Shown piece by piece: positions 6,331 through 14,736 of a stretch of 64,000 bases of DNA (positions are counted from its first letter, which is position 1; each line of letters begins with the position of its first letter). The DNA is from Clostridiales bacterium. Lineage in GTDB: Bacteria; Bacillota; Clostridia; Christensenellales; Aristaeellaceae. The stretch spans positions 1 to 64,000 of the forward strand of contig JALFVL010000015.1 of assembly GCA_022787165.1 (NCBI GenBank). The letters are read 5' to 3'. The translations under genes were made by a program, and so were the position numbers. A model generated the notes under the pieces. That model was not told where the DNA came from, made no database searches, and saw only the letters and a list, made by a program, of their open reading frames with translations.

Positions 6331-8070
6331 TTATGGGGAACCGGCGGTCTGCAAATACTCCGCGCGGACATATCCGTCGATCACGTCGGTTCTGACATGT
6401 GCCCAGCCGTCTGCTGAAATGCTCATGACAACCAGCTGCTGATCCTTGTAAAGGCGACGCCTGACGTCCGAAGAAAGGCTGGGCGCCTCCCTCAGGTTGA
6501 GAGAGGAATCCTCATCGATGTTGGCAACAACCGCGAGATATTCTCCCTCCAGCAGCGCGTCACTGACAGGCATGAGCGTCGGCCTGGGCGTTGGGCTGGG
6601 CGTCGGTGCGGGCGTTGCCAACATGAGCGCATCCGGAGTGGGTTTCGGTCCGGGCTGTGTATTGAATGCAGCGAGTTCCATGCCCGGATAGTAGAAGGTT
6701 AGTATTTGTTCACAGGTCATGCCGTATATCCCGGCCATCTGCTGCGCGCCGCGCTGGCTCATGCCTACGCCGTGTCCATAGCGGCGGGATTCGATCATGA
6801 ACGATGAACCAATGTCGCAGACGGTCACGAGCTCATTGCGCGAGACGTTGATGCTTAGCCCCATAGCCTGCTCCGCCGTCGTAAAAATCGGCAGCGTAAC
6901 TACGAGTGTGTCCTCGACGGGGACATACTGCGAATACAAAGGCGTGGCAGTTGGCGCGGGCGTCGGGCTGGGCGTCGGCTCAGCAGAAGGTGTCTGTGCC
7001 GGCGTGGTTGGCTTTTGCGCCGATGCCTGTGTATCCCGGAACAGCGCGTCGCGCAGCGAAATACGGACGGTGAAGCGCAGTTCCGTCATCAGCCTGGATT
7101 CCCCATCATACCGGGGCGTGACCGCCTCGACTTTGAGAATCTCATCAAAGCGAACGAGATCGTCCAGCGCGCGGCCCTGTAACGCCTCAATCTGCGGAGC
7201 AAGAGCCGCAACGAGCGCGCTGTGCAGCGCCGTACCGATGCCATGCTCGCCGGGCTTTTTGTTGAGGGTGTAGCGCTTGACCGGGCTGGCCTCGTTTTCC
7301 AGGTCATAGGGATCGTCTCGCATGTCCATATAGCCGTAGGCGTCCGGATCGGAGGTTGGCCAAACATGCTGTCCCAGCTCGGTCTGGCCACCGTTGCTTG
7401 CCGAGTAAAAGCACTGTGCCAGCGTCCCCTTGTAAACGCCGCAAATACCCTCTGTCTCGCGAACAGCCTTCTCGGAAAGTGGGCTGCTTGTCGATCTTCC
7501 TCTGTATGCCTGGTCGTTGGTCGTATCCTCAACGTCGTAATCTCCGCTGGAGCCGCTCTTGCGCAGCGCATAGGTGCGCGCCGCGATGGCCTGTGCCTTC
7601 AGGGCTTCCAGCGGGAAAGAATCGCCCATCTCATAGGGAACGACGCCCAGCAGATAGTCCTCCACGCCGAGGGTCAGAACCGGCCGGATGACGCCGTCGG
7701 CAACACTCAGACGAAGGTCGCCCTCATATCGCCCGCTCTCCCCCTGAAGCAGCAGCGCGCCGGGGGTCTCGTCTTCACAGCGGCGCATCGTGATGGAATC
7801 GCCCATCGCGACAACAATTTCTCCCGTGTGCAAAACGAGCTGTCCATCGCGCAGGACGACATCGAGCTGCGCGCCATTTTGAAAATACATCGAGCCATCC
7901 TCAAGCATATAGGTACCCTCGACGGCGATATGCAGGCTGTCCTGCACCTGAAGGCGGCGCAGATAGACGCGGATCATCGCGTCCGCCTGCGCGTTCGCCT
8001 GAGGGAAGAACATGCTGAGCGTGACCAGAAGAGCCAGAATACAAAACGCTTGCCAAAGCGGTCGCTTCAT
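6331..8070 (-). CDS. secreted SpoIID/LytB-domain protein with SH3-like tail
   Basis: This 579-residue protein starts with a signal peptide (KRPLWQAFCILALL, cleavage near AQA). A SpoIID/LytB domain, the fold of the SpoIID lytic transglycosylase that digests peptidoglycan during engulfment, includes GVVPYEMGDSFPLEALKAQA, ARTYAL and the late GHGVGMSQRGAQQMA motif. The domain is split by a Pro/Thr-rich linker (about residues 360-390), and a second Pro/Thr linker leads to a C-terminal bacterial SH3 domain (LNLREAPSL, WAHV, GYVRAEYL). It is much longer than B. subtilis SpoIID (about 340), so it is probably a cell-wall relative and not SpoIID itself. The start has AAGGAGG, and it has its own promoter. 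Confidence 0.85.
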   Translation of the reverse strand: MKRPLWQAFCILALLVTLSMFFPQANAQADAMIRVYLRRLQVQDSLHIAVEGTYMLEDGSMYFQNGAQLDVVLRDGQLVLHTGEIVVAMGDSITMRRCEDETPGALLLQGESGRYEGDLRLSVADGVIRPVLTLGVEDYLLGVVPYEMGDSFPLEALKAQAIAARTYALRKSGSSGDYDVEDTTNDQAYRGRSTSSPLSEKAVRETEGICGVYKGTLAQCFYSASNGGQTELGQHVWPTSDPDAYGYMDMRDDPYDLENEASPVKRYTLNKKPGEHGIGTALHSALVAALAPQIEALQGRALDDLVRFDEILKVEAVTPRYDGESRLMTELRFTVRISLRDALFRDTQASAQKPTTPAQTPSAEPTPSPTPAPTATPLYSQYVPVEDTLVVTLPIFTTAEQAMGLSINVSRNELVTVCDIGSSFMIESRRYGHGVGMSQRGAQQMAGIYGMTCEQILTFYYPGMELAAFNTQPGPKPTPDALMLATPAPTPSPTPRPTLMPVSDALLEGEYLAVVANIDEDSSLNLREAPSLSSDVRRRLYKDQQLVVMSISADGWAHVRTDVIDGYVRAEYLQTAGSP

Positions 8071-8118
8071 CTGACGGCGGCCTCCTTCACAGACAGAATC
8101 CGGTTGATTTCGATCATC

Positions 8119-8147
8119 ATTATAACAAAAAGGCGGTGTAACTTCAA
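8119..8147 (-). promoter_or_regulatory. promoter of the SpoIID-domain gene
   Basis: On the minus strand TTGAAG (8142-8147) and TATAAT (8119-8124) with a 17-base spacer. Confidence 0.75.
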
Positions 8148-8176
8148 CCGTTCGTCTCCTTTCGGAAAAACTACGC

Positions 8177-8213
8177 AAAAACGGGCGGCAGAGCCAGATT
8201 GCTCTGCCGCCCG
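8177..8213 (-). terminator. terminator of the pheS-pheT-aroE-ppa operon
   Basis: On the minus strand CGGGCGGCAGAGC pairs with GCTCTGCCGCCCG (8182-8194/8201-8213), followed by TTTTT. It lies 14 bases after the last gene. Confidence 0.9.
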
Positions 8214-8227
8214 AGACCGGTCACGCC

Positions 8228-8962
8228 TTACACGCGCGTCCTGATGCGATACGCGTCAGCTTTTTCAACGAAATGGCGGAAAAGACGGGCTGCCTGCTCG
8301 CTGTGCTCCGCGAGATACTCGGGGTGGAACTGCACGGCGAGAATGGAATCATCCTCCTTGCTGCGAACGGCTTCGATGATACCGTCCTCGGCATGGCCCT
8401 CGACGACCAGATGCTCGCCTGGATCCTTGATGGCCTGATGATGCATGCTGTTCGTGCGCATGGACGTAACCCCGGTGATCGAGGCAAACAGACCATTTTC
8501 CTCAAAATGCACGGTATGAACCGGCTCGCTGTAAGGCGGCTCCTGACTGTGAACAGCCTTGGCGATGCCGCACTGCGACTCGATATCCTGAATCAGCGTG
8601 CCGCCAAGCGCTACGGCCAGCACCTGAATCCCCCGGCAGACGCCGAAGATGGGCATCTTCCGCTTCACAGCCTCAGGAATCATCTGCAATTCAAACGCAT
8701 CCCGCAGATCATCCGGCTGCCCGCATGCCGGAATAGGCTCCTCCCCGAAGCAGGAAGGCCGAACGTCGCCGCCGCCCGCCAGAAGCAGGCCGTCGATGAC
8801 GTCAAGCAGCGCATGAACCGTCTCCGGATCGGCAGTCTCGGGCAGCAGAACAGGAATGCCTCCCGCCCGAAGCACCGCATTCATATAGTTTTCCCGAATC
8901 GAAAACAGCGTCTCCTCCGCGTTATGCGAACCAGAGATGCCAATGACTGGACGCTCGCTCAT
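8228..8962 (-). CDS. class I glutamine amidotransferase-like hydrolase (peptidase C26)
   Basis: A 244-residue member of the gamma-glutamyl-gamma-aminobutyrate hydrolase (PuuD-like) family. The nucleophile Cys lies in PIFGVCRGIQ, and the His-x-Glu part of the triad in VQFHPEY; GLLLAGGGDVRP near residue 60 is also typical. It would hydrolyse a gamma-glutamyl amide; the substrate is not evident because no putrescine genes are near. The ATG at 8962 has AAAGGG upstream; a TTG four codons earlier is too close to that site. It begins 12 bases after ppa and closes the operon. Confidence 0.88.
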   Translation of the reverse strand: MSERPVIGISGSHNAEETLFSIRENYMNAVLRAGGIPVLLPETADPETVHALLDVIDGLLLAGGGDVRPSCFGEEPIPACGQPDDLRDAFELQMIPEAVKRKMPIFGVCRGIQVLAVALGGTLIQDIESQCGIAKAVHSQEPPYSEPVHTVHFEENGLFASITGVTSMRTNSMHHQAIKDPGEHLVVEGHAEDGIIEAVRSKEDDSILAVQFHPEYLAEHSEQAARLFRHFVEKADAYRIRTRV

Positions 8963-8974
8963 GGCTAAACCCAA

Positions 8975-9541
8975 TTACCCTTTCTTTTTCTCTTTTCCGT
9001 CTTTTTCTTGTTTCTCGCCGTATTTGCTGTTATAGGCGTCAATGCACTCTGTGATGATGCGCGTGGCCACCTCGCGATTCTGGGGCTTGCTGACCACCGT
9101 CTTGCGGTTTTCCAGCTCCTTGTATACCGTAAAGAAATGACGGATCTCGTCAAGCACATGCTCCGGAAGCTGGCTGATGTCGAACATGTAGTTGTAATTC
9201 GGATCTCCGAGCGGCACGGCAATGATCTTTTCATCCCTCGCGTCGCCGTCGTTCATCTCGAACATGCCGATCGGCCGGCACTGCACCAGCGTCATCGGCT
9301 CAATCGCCTCCGAGCAGAGCACGAGAACGTCGAGGGGGTCGCCGTCATCCGCATAGGTGCGCGGGATAAAGCCGTAATTGGCCGGATAATGGGTCGAGGT
9401 ATACAGGACGCGATCCAGGCGGAGCATGCCGGTGGCCTTGTCCATCTCGTACTTGTTCTTGCCGCCCTTTTTAATCTCGATGACCGCCATAAAACGCTCA
9501 GAGGTAATCAGCTCAGGAGAAATGTCATGCCAGATATTCAT
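8975..9541 (-). CDS. ppa: inorganic pyrophosphatase (family I)
   Basis: A 188-residue soluble pyrophosphatase that hydrolyses PPi, drawing PPi-releasing reactions such as aminoacyl-tRNA synthesis forward. Family I signatures are visible: KNKYEMDK, YPANYGFIPRTYADDGDPLDVLVL with the metal-binding aspartates, and the DEKIIAVP strand. The tail is lysine-rich (GKEKKKG). It has a GGAGG site. Its place in an operon with pheS-pheT, whose reaction releases PPi, is sensible but is an inference. Confidence 0.95.
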   Translation of the reverse strand: MNIWHDISPELITSERFMAVIEIKKGGKNKYEMDKATGMLRLDRVLYTSTHYPANYGFIPRTYADDGDPLDVLVLCSEAIEPMTLVQCRPIGMFEMNDGDARDEKIIAVPLGDPNYNYMFDISQLPEHVLDEIRHFFTVYKELENRKTVVSKPQNREVATRIITECIDAYNSKYGEKQEKDGKEKKKG

Positions 9542-9580
9542 ACACGAACCTCCATCCGGTGTAGAGTATTGCCTTACCTG

Positions 9581-10447
9581 TCACAGTGCCGCGGACAACT
9601 CCCTGTAGATGCTCAGCTGCGCCTCTTCAGGGACGCCGATCTCTGGCCCAAACCAGAATTTCTGCGCCTCCACAGCCTGGTGAAACAGCATACCGAGGCC
9701 CTCGATGGCGGGAATCCCTTCCTCCCGGGCTATGGCAAGCAGCTTCGTCGTTCTGGGATTATAGACGGCGTCAAACACAGCCCTACATTGCGCAACGACA
9801 TCACGCGTCACAGGGCTTTCCTCCGTCTTGGGATACATGCCCACAGGCGTGCAGTTGATGAGGATATCATACGCCGTCTGTGGGATGCTGTCAAGCTTGC
9901 AAATGCGAATTCTTGCCTGTCCATCCTGCTGGGTTTCACTCAGCTCTGCGCAAAGCTGTCCAGCCTTCTGCGCATCCCGCGCCGCAAATGTCACCTCGCC
10001 GCCGCGCGCGAGAAATTCATAGCCTGCGACGCGCGCAGCACCGCCTGCGCCGAGGATCAGCGCACGGACGCTCTGCGTCCGCACGCCGCCCTTATCGATC
10101 GCGGAGAGCATGCCCAGGCCATCCGTGATATGCCCGATCAATTTGCCTTCCCGATTTTCGACGGTGTTGACAGCGCCGCACGCGCGCACGGCGTCGTCAA
10201 CCTCATCCAGCAGCGGCAAAATGCGTTCCTTGTACGGAATGGTCACGTTGAATCCCGCAAAGCAGCTGCGCAGTACATCGACGGCGGAGGAAAGCCGGTC
10301 TCTCCCGATGGTGACGGGCAGATAGACGGCATCGCGCGAGGCAGCGAGAAACAAAGAATTATGGATATATGGCGACCAGGTGTGGGAAAGCGACTCTCCC
10401 AGCACAGCGAAGCGAAGCGTGGAAGCGCCAATGCGCCGATCGAGCAT
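9581..10447 (-). CDS. aroE: shikimate dehydrogenase
   Basis: This 288-residue enzyme reduces 3-dehydroshikimate to shikimate with NADPH in aromatic amino-acid synthesis. Family motifs: LGESLSHTWSPYIHN at the substrate site, FNVTIPYKE with the catalytic lysine, ITDGLGML, the Rossmann loop ILGAGGAARVA, and INCTPVGMYP. The start at 10447 is favoured because AAGGGAGG is nine bases upstream; the ATG three codons earlier is too close to it. It lies 22 bases after pheT, so a T-box sensing uncharged tRNA-Phe probably also governs this biosynthetic gene. The matching shikimate kinase is at 24881. Confidence 0.95.
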   Translation of the reverse strand: MLDRRIGASTLRFAVLGESLSHTWSPYIHNSLFLAASRDAVYLPVTIGRDRLSSAVDVLRSCFAGFNVTIPYKERILPLLDEVDDAVRACGAVNTVENREGKLIGHITDGLGMLSAIDKGGVRTQSVRALILGAGGAARVAGYEFLARGGEVTFAARDAQKAGQLCAELSETQQDGQARIRICKLDSIPQTAYDILINCTPVGMYPKTEESPVTRDVVAQCRAVFDAVYNPRTTKLLAIAREEGIPAIEGLGMLFHQAVEAQKFWFGPEIGVPEEAQLSIYRELSAAL

Positions 10448-10469
10448 GACAGGCATCCCTCCCTTTGTA

Positions 10470-12863
10470 TTACACGCGCAGCGAAGCACCGCAGTCCCTC
10501 TCACAGGCCGTGAGAATCTTTTGCATCACGGGGTTCACGTCATCATCCGACAACGTGCGCTCCGCGTTGCGGAACGTCAGGGAGAAGGCGACGGACTTCT
10601 TGCCCGTCAGCAGCTGTGCGCCGCGATAGATGTCAAACATTTCCGCCTTCTCGAGCATCGCGCCGCCGTGCTTGCGGATACAGGTGAGCACGGAGCCAAC
10701 CGTGACGCTCTCATCCATCACCAGCGCAATATCGCGCGTCACCGCCGGGAACTTGGGCAGGTTGTGTACGTGGCCCATCTTCGTGCGCAGCTTTGCCAGC
10801 AGCTCAAGGTTGATCTCGGCGATGACCGAGCGTCTGCTGAGCTCGAAAGTCGCCATCACGTCGGGATGCACCTCAGCAACGGAAGCGATGCAGGTTTCAC
10901 CCGCCATGAGCCGGGCTGCACGGCCCGGATGATGATACGGCTCTGCACCGGGTACGATCTCGCAGGAGACGCCGAAGCGCGCAAGCAAGTCAAGCACGAT
11001 GTCGCGGATCAGGTAGAAATCGACCTTCTCGCCGTAAGCGCCAATGCAGAGCGTCGGCTGCTCATGCGGCAGCTCGCCGGGCTTGCGGTCCGTGATGTCA
11101 AAGACTGGGCCGATCTCATAGAGCATGGCCGTCTCATTGTTGCGGCTCTGGTTGAGCGAGAGCGTACCAAGCATCGAGGGCACGAGCGTCGCGCGCATGA
11201 CGCTGGTATCCTCGCCCAGCGGATTGGTGACTTCTAGCGGCTTAAGGCGCGGGTCGCCAGGCTCAAGCCCAAGCTTCTCGACGAGCTTCGGGCTGATGAA
11301 GGAGAAGTTGCGGATCTCATAGAGGCCCTTGCCGGAGAGAATCCGGCCGATTTTGTCGTTGATGCGCATGTGCTCGTTGCGCGTGCCGGGCGCGGTTTCG
11401 CCGCGCAGCAGCGTCGAATGGATGTGCTCATAGCCGTAGATGCGCAGCACTTCCTCCGACAGATCGGCCTCGTTTTCGATATCCTCACGGAAATCCGGCG
11501 CGATGGCGGTCAGCGTATCCCCGTCAAGCGTCACCTTCATGTCAAGCGCGGTGAGGATCTCGGCCATCTTCTCGCCGGGCAGCTCCAGGCCGATGCGCGC
11601 GTTGATGCGCGCGACGGAAGCGGTCACGACCTGTTCCCCGCGCGGATTCGGGTAGCAGTCGTAAACGTCCTCGATCACCTCGCCGGCACCAAGCAGGTTG
11701 ACGAGCTGGCAGGCACGGTCCGCCGCCTCGCGGCAGGTTGCCGCGCAGACGCCGCGTTCAAAGCGTCCGGATGCCTCCGTGCGCAAGCCGAGGGCGCGGG
11801 TCGTCAGGCGGATATTCGTGCGGTCAAACGCCGCGATCTCGAACATGACGGTCGTGGTCTCTTCGGTGATTTCGGATTCCTCGCCGCCCATGACACCGGC
11901 GATGCCGGTCGCGTTCGTCTGATCGGCGATCATCAGCATGTCGGTCGTCAGCGCGCGCTCCTTGCCATCGAGCGTCACGATGGTCTCCCCCTCGTTGGCG
12001 CGGCGGACGATGATATGCTGATCCTTGACCTTCGCCATGTCGAAGGCATGCATCGGGTGGCCGGTCTCCAGCATCACATAGTTCGTAATATCGACGATGT
12101 TGTTGATCGCGCGCACGCCGCTGGCAGCCAGCGCCTTGCGCATCCACATTGGAGACGGGCCGATCTTGACGTTTTTGATGATGCGGGCACAGTAGCGCGG
12201 GCAGAGGTCGGTGTCCTGCACATCGATATGAACGAAATCGCTCATCCTGCCGGGCACGGTTTCCACCTTGATCTCCGGCTTGTTGAACTTCGTCCCCAGC
12301 GTCACGGCCGCCTCGCGGGCGACGCCCCAGACGCTCAGGCAGTCCGGACGGTTGGCCAGAATCTCAAAATCGACAATCGTATCGTCGACGCCCAGAATCG
12401 GGCGAACGTCGCTGCCCGGCGCATAGTCCTCGTGGAAGATCAACAGGCCCTTGTCACCCACGGAGGGATAGAGATAGTCCGGCACGCCGATTTCCGGACC
12501 GGAGCAGCACATGCCACAGGATTCGACGCCGCGCAGCTTGCCCTTTTTGATCTTGATGCCGCCGGGAAGCACGGCGCCGATCTTCGCCACGGGAACCAGG
12601 TCGCCCTCATGCACGTTCGGCGCGCCAGTAACAATCTGAAGCGGCTCCGCCTCACCGACATCGACGGAGCAAATCACCATGTGATCAGAGTTTTCATGCT
12701 TGCGAACAGAGAGAATCCTGCCCACGACGACGTTTTGCACGGCCTCATTTTGATCCTCCAGCCCCTCGACGCCCGTTCCATGCATGATCATTGCGTTCTG
12801 AAAAGCCTCCGCGGAGACGGGAATCTCCGTGTACTGCCTCATCCATTGCATCGGTACTTTCAT
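10470..12863 (-). CDS. pheT: phenylalanyl-tRNA synthetase beta subunit
   Basis: The 797-residue beta chain of the alpha2-beta2 enzyme that charges tRNA-Phe. Domains in order: OB-fold tRNA-binding domain (about 40-150), B3/B4 editing domain, B5 domain (about 400-475), catalytic-like core, and C-terminal ferredoxin-fold anticodon-binding domain (about 705-797, beginning LPKFPAVTRDIA). The length is as expected. It starts at an ATG with GGAGG, 30 bases after pheS. Confidence 0.97.
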   Translation of the reverse strand: MKVPMQWMRQYTEIPVSAEAFQNAMIMHGTGVEGLEDQNEAVQNVVVGRILSVRKHENSDHMVICSVDVGEAEPLQIVTGAPNVHEGDLVPVAKIGAVLPGGIKIKKGKLRGVESCGMCCSGPEIGVPDYLYPSVGDKGLLIFHEDYAPGSDVRPILGVDDTIVDFEILANRPDCLSVWGVAREAAVTLGTKFNKPEIKVETVPGRMSDFVHIDVQDTDLCPRYCARIIKNVKIGPSPMWMRKALAASGVRAINNIVDITNYVMLETGHPMHAFDMAKVKDQHIIVRRANEGETIVTLDGKERALTTDMLMIADQTNATGIAGVMGGEESEITEETTTVMFEIAAFDRTNIRLTTRALGLRTEASGRFERGVCAATCREAADRACQLVNLLGAGEVIEDVYDCYPNPRGEQVVTASVARINARIGLELPGEKMAEILTALDMKVTLDGDTLTAIAPDFREDIENEADLSEEVLRIYGYEHIHSTLLRGETAPGTRNEHMRINDKIGRILSGKGLYEIRNFSFISPKLVEKLGLEPGDPRLKPLEVTNPLGEDTSVMRATLVPSMLGTLSLNQSRNNETAMLYEIGPVFDITDRKPGELPHEQPTLCIGAYGEKVDFYLIRDIVLDLLARFGVSCEIVPGAEPYHHPGRAARLMAGETCIASVAEVHPDVMATFELSRRSVIAEINLELLAKLRTKMGHVHNLPKFPAVTRDIALVMDESVTVGSVLTCIRKHGGAMLEKAEMFDIYRGAQLLTGKKSVAFSLTFRNAERTLSDDDVNPVMQKILTACERDCGASLRV

Positions 12864-12893
12864 CGCTTTATACCTCCAACTGAGCCTTTCACC

Positions 12894-13928
12894 TTAATCC
12901 TCGCGGAACTGGGACAGGAAACGCACGTCGCCCTCGTAGAGCGCGCGCATGTCCGTGATGCCGTAGCGCAGCATGACGATGCGCTCCAGGCCGACACCAA
13001 AGGCAAATCCCTTGTATTTCTTGCTGTCGATGCCGCACATGTCAAGCACCTTCGGGTTGACCATGCCCGCGCCGAGCACCTCAATCCAGCCGGTGCCCTT
13101 GCAGACGCGGCAGCCCTTGCCATGGCAGTTCACGCAGGTCAGATCGACCTCGGCGGACGGCTCTGTGAATGGGAAGAAAGAGGGACGGAAGCGCGTCGTC
13201 ACATCCTCGCCGTAAAGCGCCTTCGCAAAGGCATCAAGCGTGCCCTTGAGATCAGCCATCGTGACGTCCTCGTCGATGACCAGGCCCTCCATCTGATGGA
13301 AGACCGGCGAATGCGTCGCGTCGACCTCGTCCGCACGATACACGCGGCCAGGGCAGACGATGCGGATCGGCGGCTTGCGCGAGAGCATCGTACGGGCCTG
13401 AACCGGAGAGGTGTGCGTGCGCAGCACGATATTGTCCTCAATGTAGAAGGTGTCCTGTGCGTCGCGCGCCGGATGATTCTTGGGCAGATTGAGCAGCTCG
13501 AAGTTGAACAGATCGAGCTCGACTTCCGGGCCCTCGACAACGTCAAAGCCCATGCCGGTGAACACGTCACAGAGTTGATCCTGCACCAGAGAAACGGGAT
13601 GCATGCTGCCGATGGGCGTATGCGCGCGCGGCTCGGTCACGTCAATGGCCTCGCGCTCCAGCTTTTTCTGCTGCTCCAGGCGACGGATTTTACCGTCGAG
13701 CTCGTTGAGCTGCTCGGTCAGCTTTTCGCGAACGGCGTTGATCATCTGCCCGGCCTTCGGGCGTTCCTCAGCGGGCAGCTGCCCCATCGAGCGAAGCAGG
13801 AGCGTCAGGTCGCCCTTCTTGCCCAGCAGCTTGAGGCGAAGCGCGTCAAGCCCGGCCTTGTCTTTTACGCTTTCCAGCTGGGCAAGAGCCTCTTCCTGAA
13901 TGCGCTGCAGTTGTTCGTGCATATCCAT
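12894..13928 (-). CDS. pheS: phenylalanyl-tRNA synthetase alpha subunit
   Basis: The 344-residue catalytic subunit. An N-terminal coiled coil (about 1-85) that binds tRNA is followed by the class II core: motif 1 around HPVSLVQDQL, motif 2 with FRPSFFPFTEPSAEVD, and motif 3 with FGVGLERIVMLRYG. A cysteine pair cluster (CVNCHGKGCRVCKGTGW) sits between motifs 2 and 3, as in many bacterial PheS. The start codon at 13928 has GAGGAGG nine bases upstream. It heads the operon and follows a T-box leader. Confidence 0.97.
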   Translation of the reverse strand: MDMHEQLQRIQEEALAQLESVKDKAGLDALRLKLLGKKGDLTLLLRSMGQLPAEERPKAGQMINAVREKLTEQLNELDGKIRRLEQQKKLEREAIDVTEPRAHTPIGSMHPVSLVQDQLCDVFTGMGFDVVEGPEVELDLFNFELLNLPKNHPARDAQDTFYIEDNIVLRTHTSPVQARTMLSRKPPIRIVCPGRVYRADEVDATHSPVFHQMEGLVIDEDVTMADLKGTLDAFAKALYGEDVTTRFRPSFFPFTEPSAEVDLTCVNCHGKGCRVCKGTGWIEVLGAGMVNPKVLDMCGIDSKKYKGFAFGVGLERIVMLRYGITDMRALYEGDVRFLSQFRED

Positions 13929-13954
13929 AATCTTGGTCCTCCTCTTCTTAAAAG

Positions 13955-14196
13955 AAAAAAGCCCCGTCCTCAAAGGGACGAGGCTGAATTTCCCCGTGGT
14001 ACCACCCAATTTTGTCTCGTGCGCGCAGCTGCGCATTAAGACCTTTGATCCGATAACGGGTCGTCCGTCTCCGCCTACCTGTCAGCGAAGCAGCTCCTGA
14101 GTGAATTTCCCGCGGCGCCCCGGACGGAATTTCAGCCTCGTTCCGCCCTCTCTGATGACCGCCTGCAAGCGGGCCTTGTCTCATTCACAGCCTTTA
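13955..14196 (-). promoter_or_regulatory. T-box leader (tRNA-Phe) of pheST-aroE-ppa
   Basis: On the minus strand the leader carries the T-box core GGGTGGTACCACGG (around 13996-14005), which pairs with the acceptor end of uncharged tRNA. An intrinsic terminator follows at once: AGCCTCGTCC.../GGACGGGGCT and TTTTTT (13955-13986). When uncharged tRNA-Phe binds, the antiterminator forms and the operon is read. Candidate TTC (Phe) specifier codons lie at 14127-14129 and 14103-14105; which one is in the specifier loop needs folding. Confidence 0.93.
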
Positions 14197-14202
14197 CGCC
14201 GT

Positions 14203-14231
14203 ATTATACATGATTTTGCGTCGCAAGGCAA
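14203..14231 (-). promoter_or_regulatory. promoter of the T-box operon
   Basis: On the minus strand TTGCCT (14226-14231) and TATAAT (14203-14208) with a 17-base spacer. Confidence 0.8.
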
Positions 14232-14254
14232 GTCGCAAAATGCCGAAAATTTCC

Positions 14255-14629
14255 TCACTGGAGAAGATCCGGATCCCCGCATACACAGAACTCCCCCGGC
14301 CCATGTTTCATCCCGCAGGGAGAATCTTCCACGGCCTCGCCGGCAATTTCCTGAAGGATGCGTCGGATGACGAAATTGCCTACGACATTTTGAATCTCCG
14401 ATTCATCCCGCGTGACCACATAGCGTTTTTCTCCGCTCTGCGTCTCCTCCTCACGGACGATCAGAAAGCTACGAATCTCCACGCGCCCCTCCAGCTCTCT
14501 CGGGTCTCCGAGAACGAAATAGTTTTGTTCGTCAATCCGGATGGTTGCCAGATGGCGCAAGGAGGATTTGTTTCCCTCGGAATCGCTGATTTCGATCCAC
14601 TCTTCCTCGTTTTCAAATGGATTGGTCAT
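14255..14629 (-). CDS. DUF1292 protein with C-terminal Cys/His motif
   Basis: A 124-residue acidic protein. The first two thirds match the DUF1292 pattern (EEEWIEISDSEGN, an NYFVLGDP strand, VREEETQSGEKRYVV). The last 25 residues are different and contain CGMKHGPGEFCVCGDPDLL, with three cysteines and one histidine that could hold a metal. It is the third gene of the ireB-ruvX-DUF1292 unit, equivalent in position to yrzB in the Bacillus yrzL-yrrK-yrzB operon. The ATG has a GAAAGG site. Function unknown. Confidence 0.75.
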   Translation of the reverse strand: MTNPFENEEEWIEISDSEGNKSSLRHLATIRIDEQNYFVLGDPRELEGRVEIRSFLIVREEETQSGEKRYVVTRDESEIQNVVGNFVIRRILQEIAGEAVEDSPCGMKHGPGEFCVCGDPDLLQ

Positions 14630-14736
14630 TGTTCGCCTTTCAAAACCGGCATGATGTCGGCTGTATCACTGAAGAAGGACTGCCCGTTCAACAGGCTCTG
14701 CGTCCGAAACCGGCGCACCGCAACCAGGTTGACTGG

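Noticed and set aside
11370-14039. A plus-strand open frame of 889 codons opposite pheT and pheS
   Set aside because: It is the GC-rich complement of two certain synthetase genes, with low-complexity Arg/His/Ala composition and no initiation signal.
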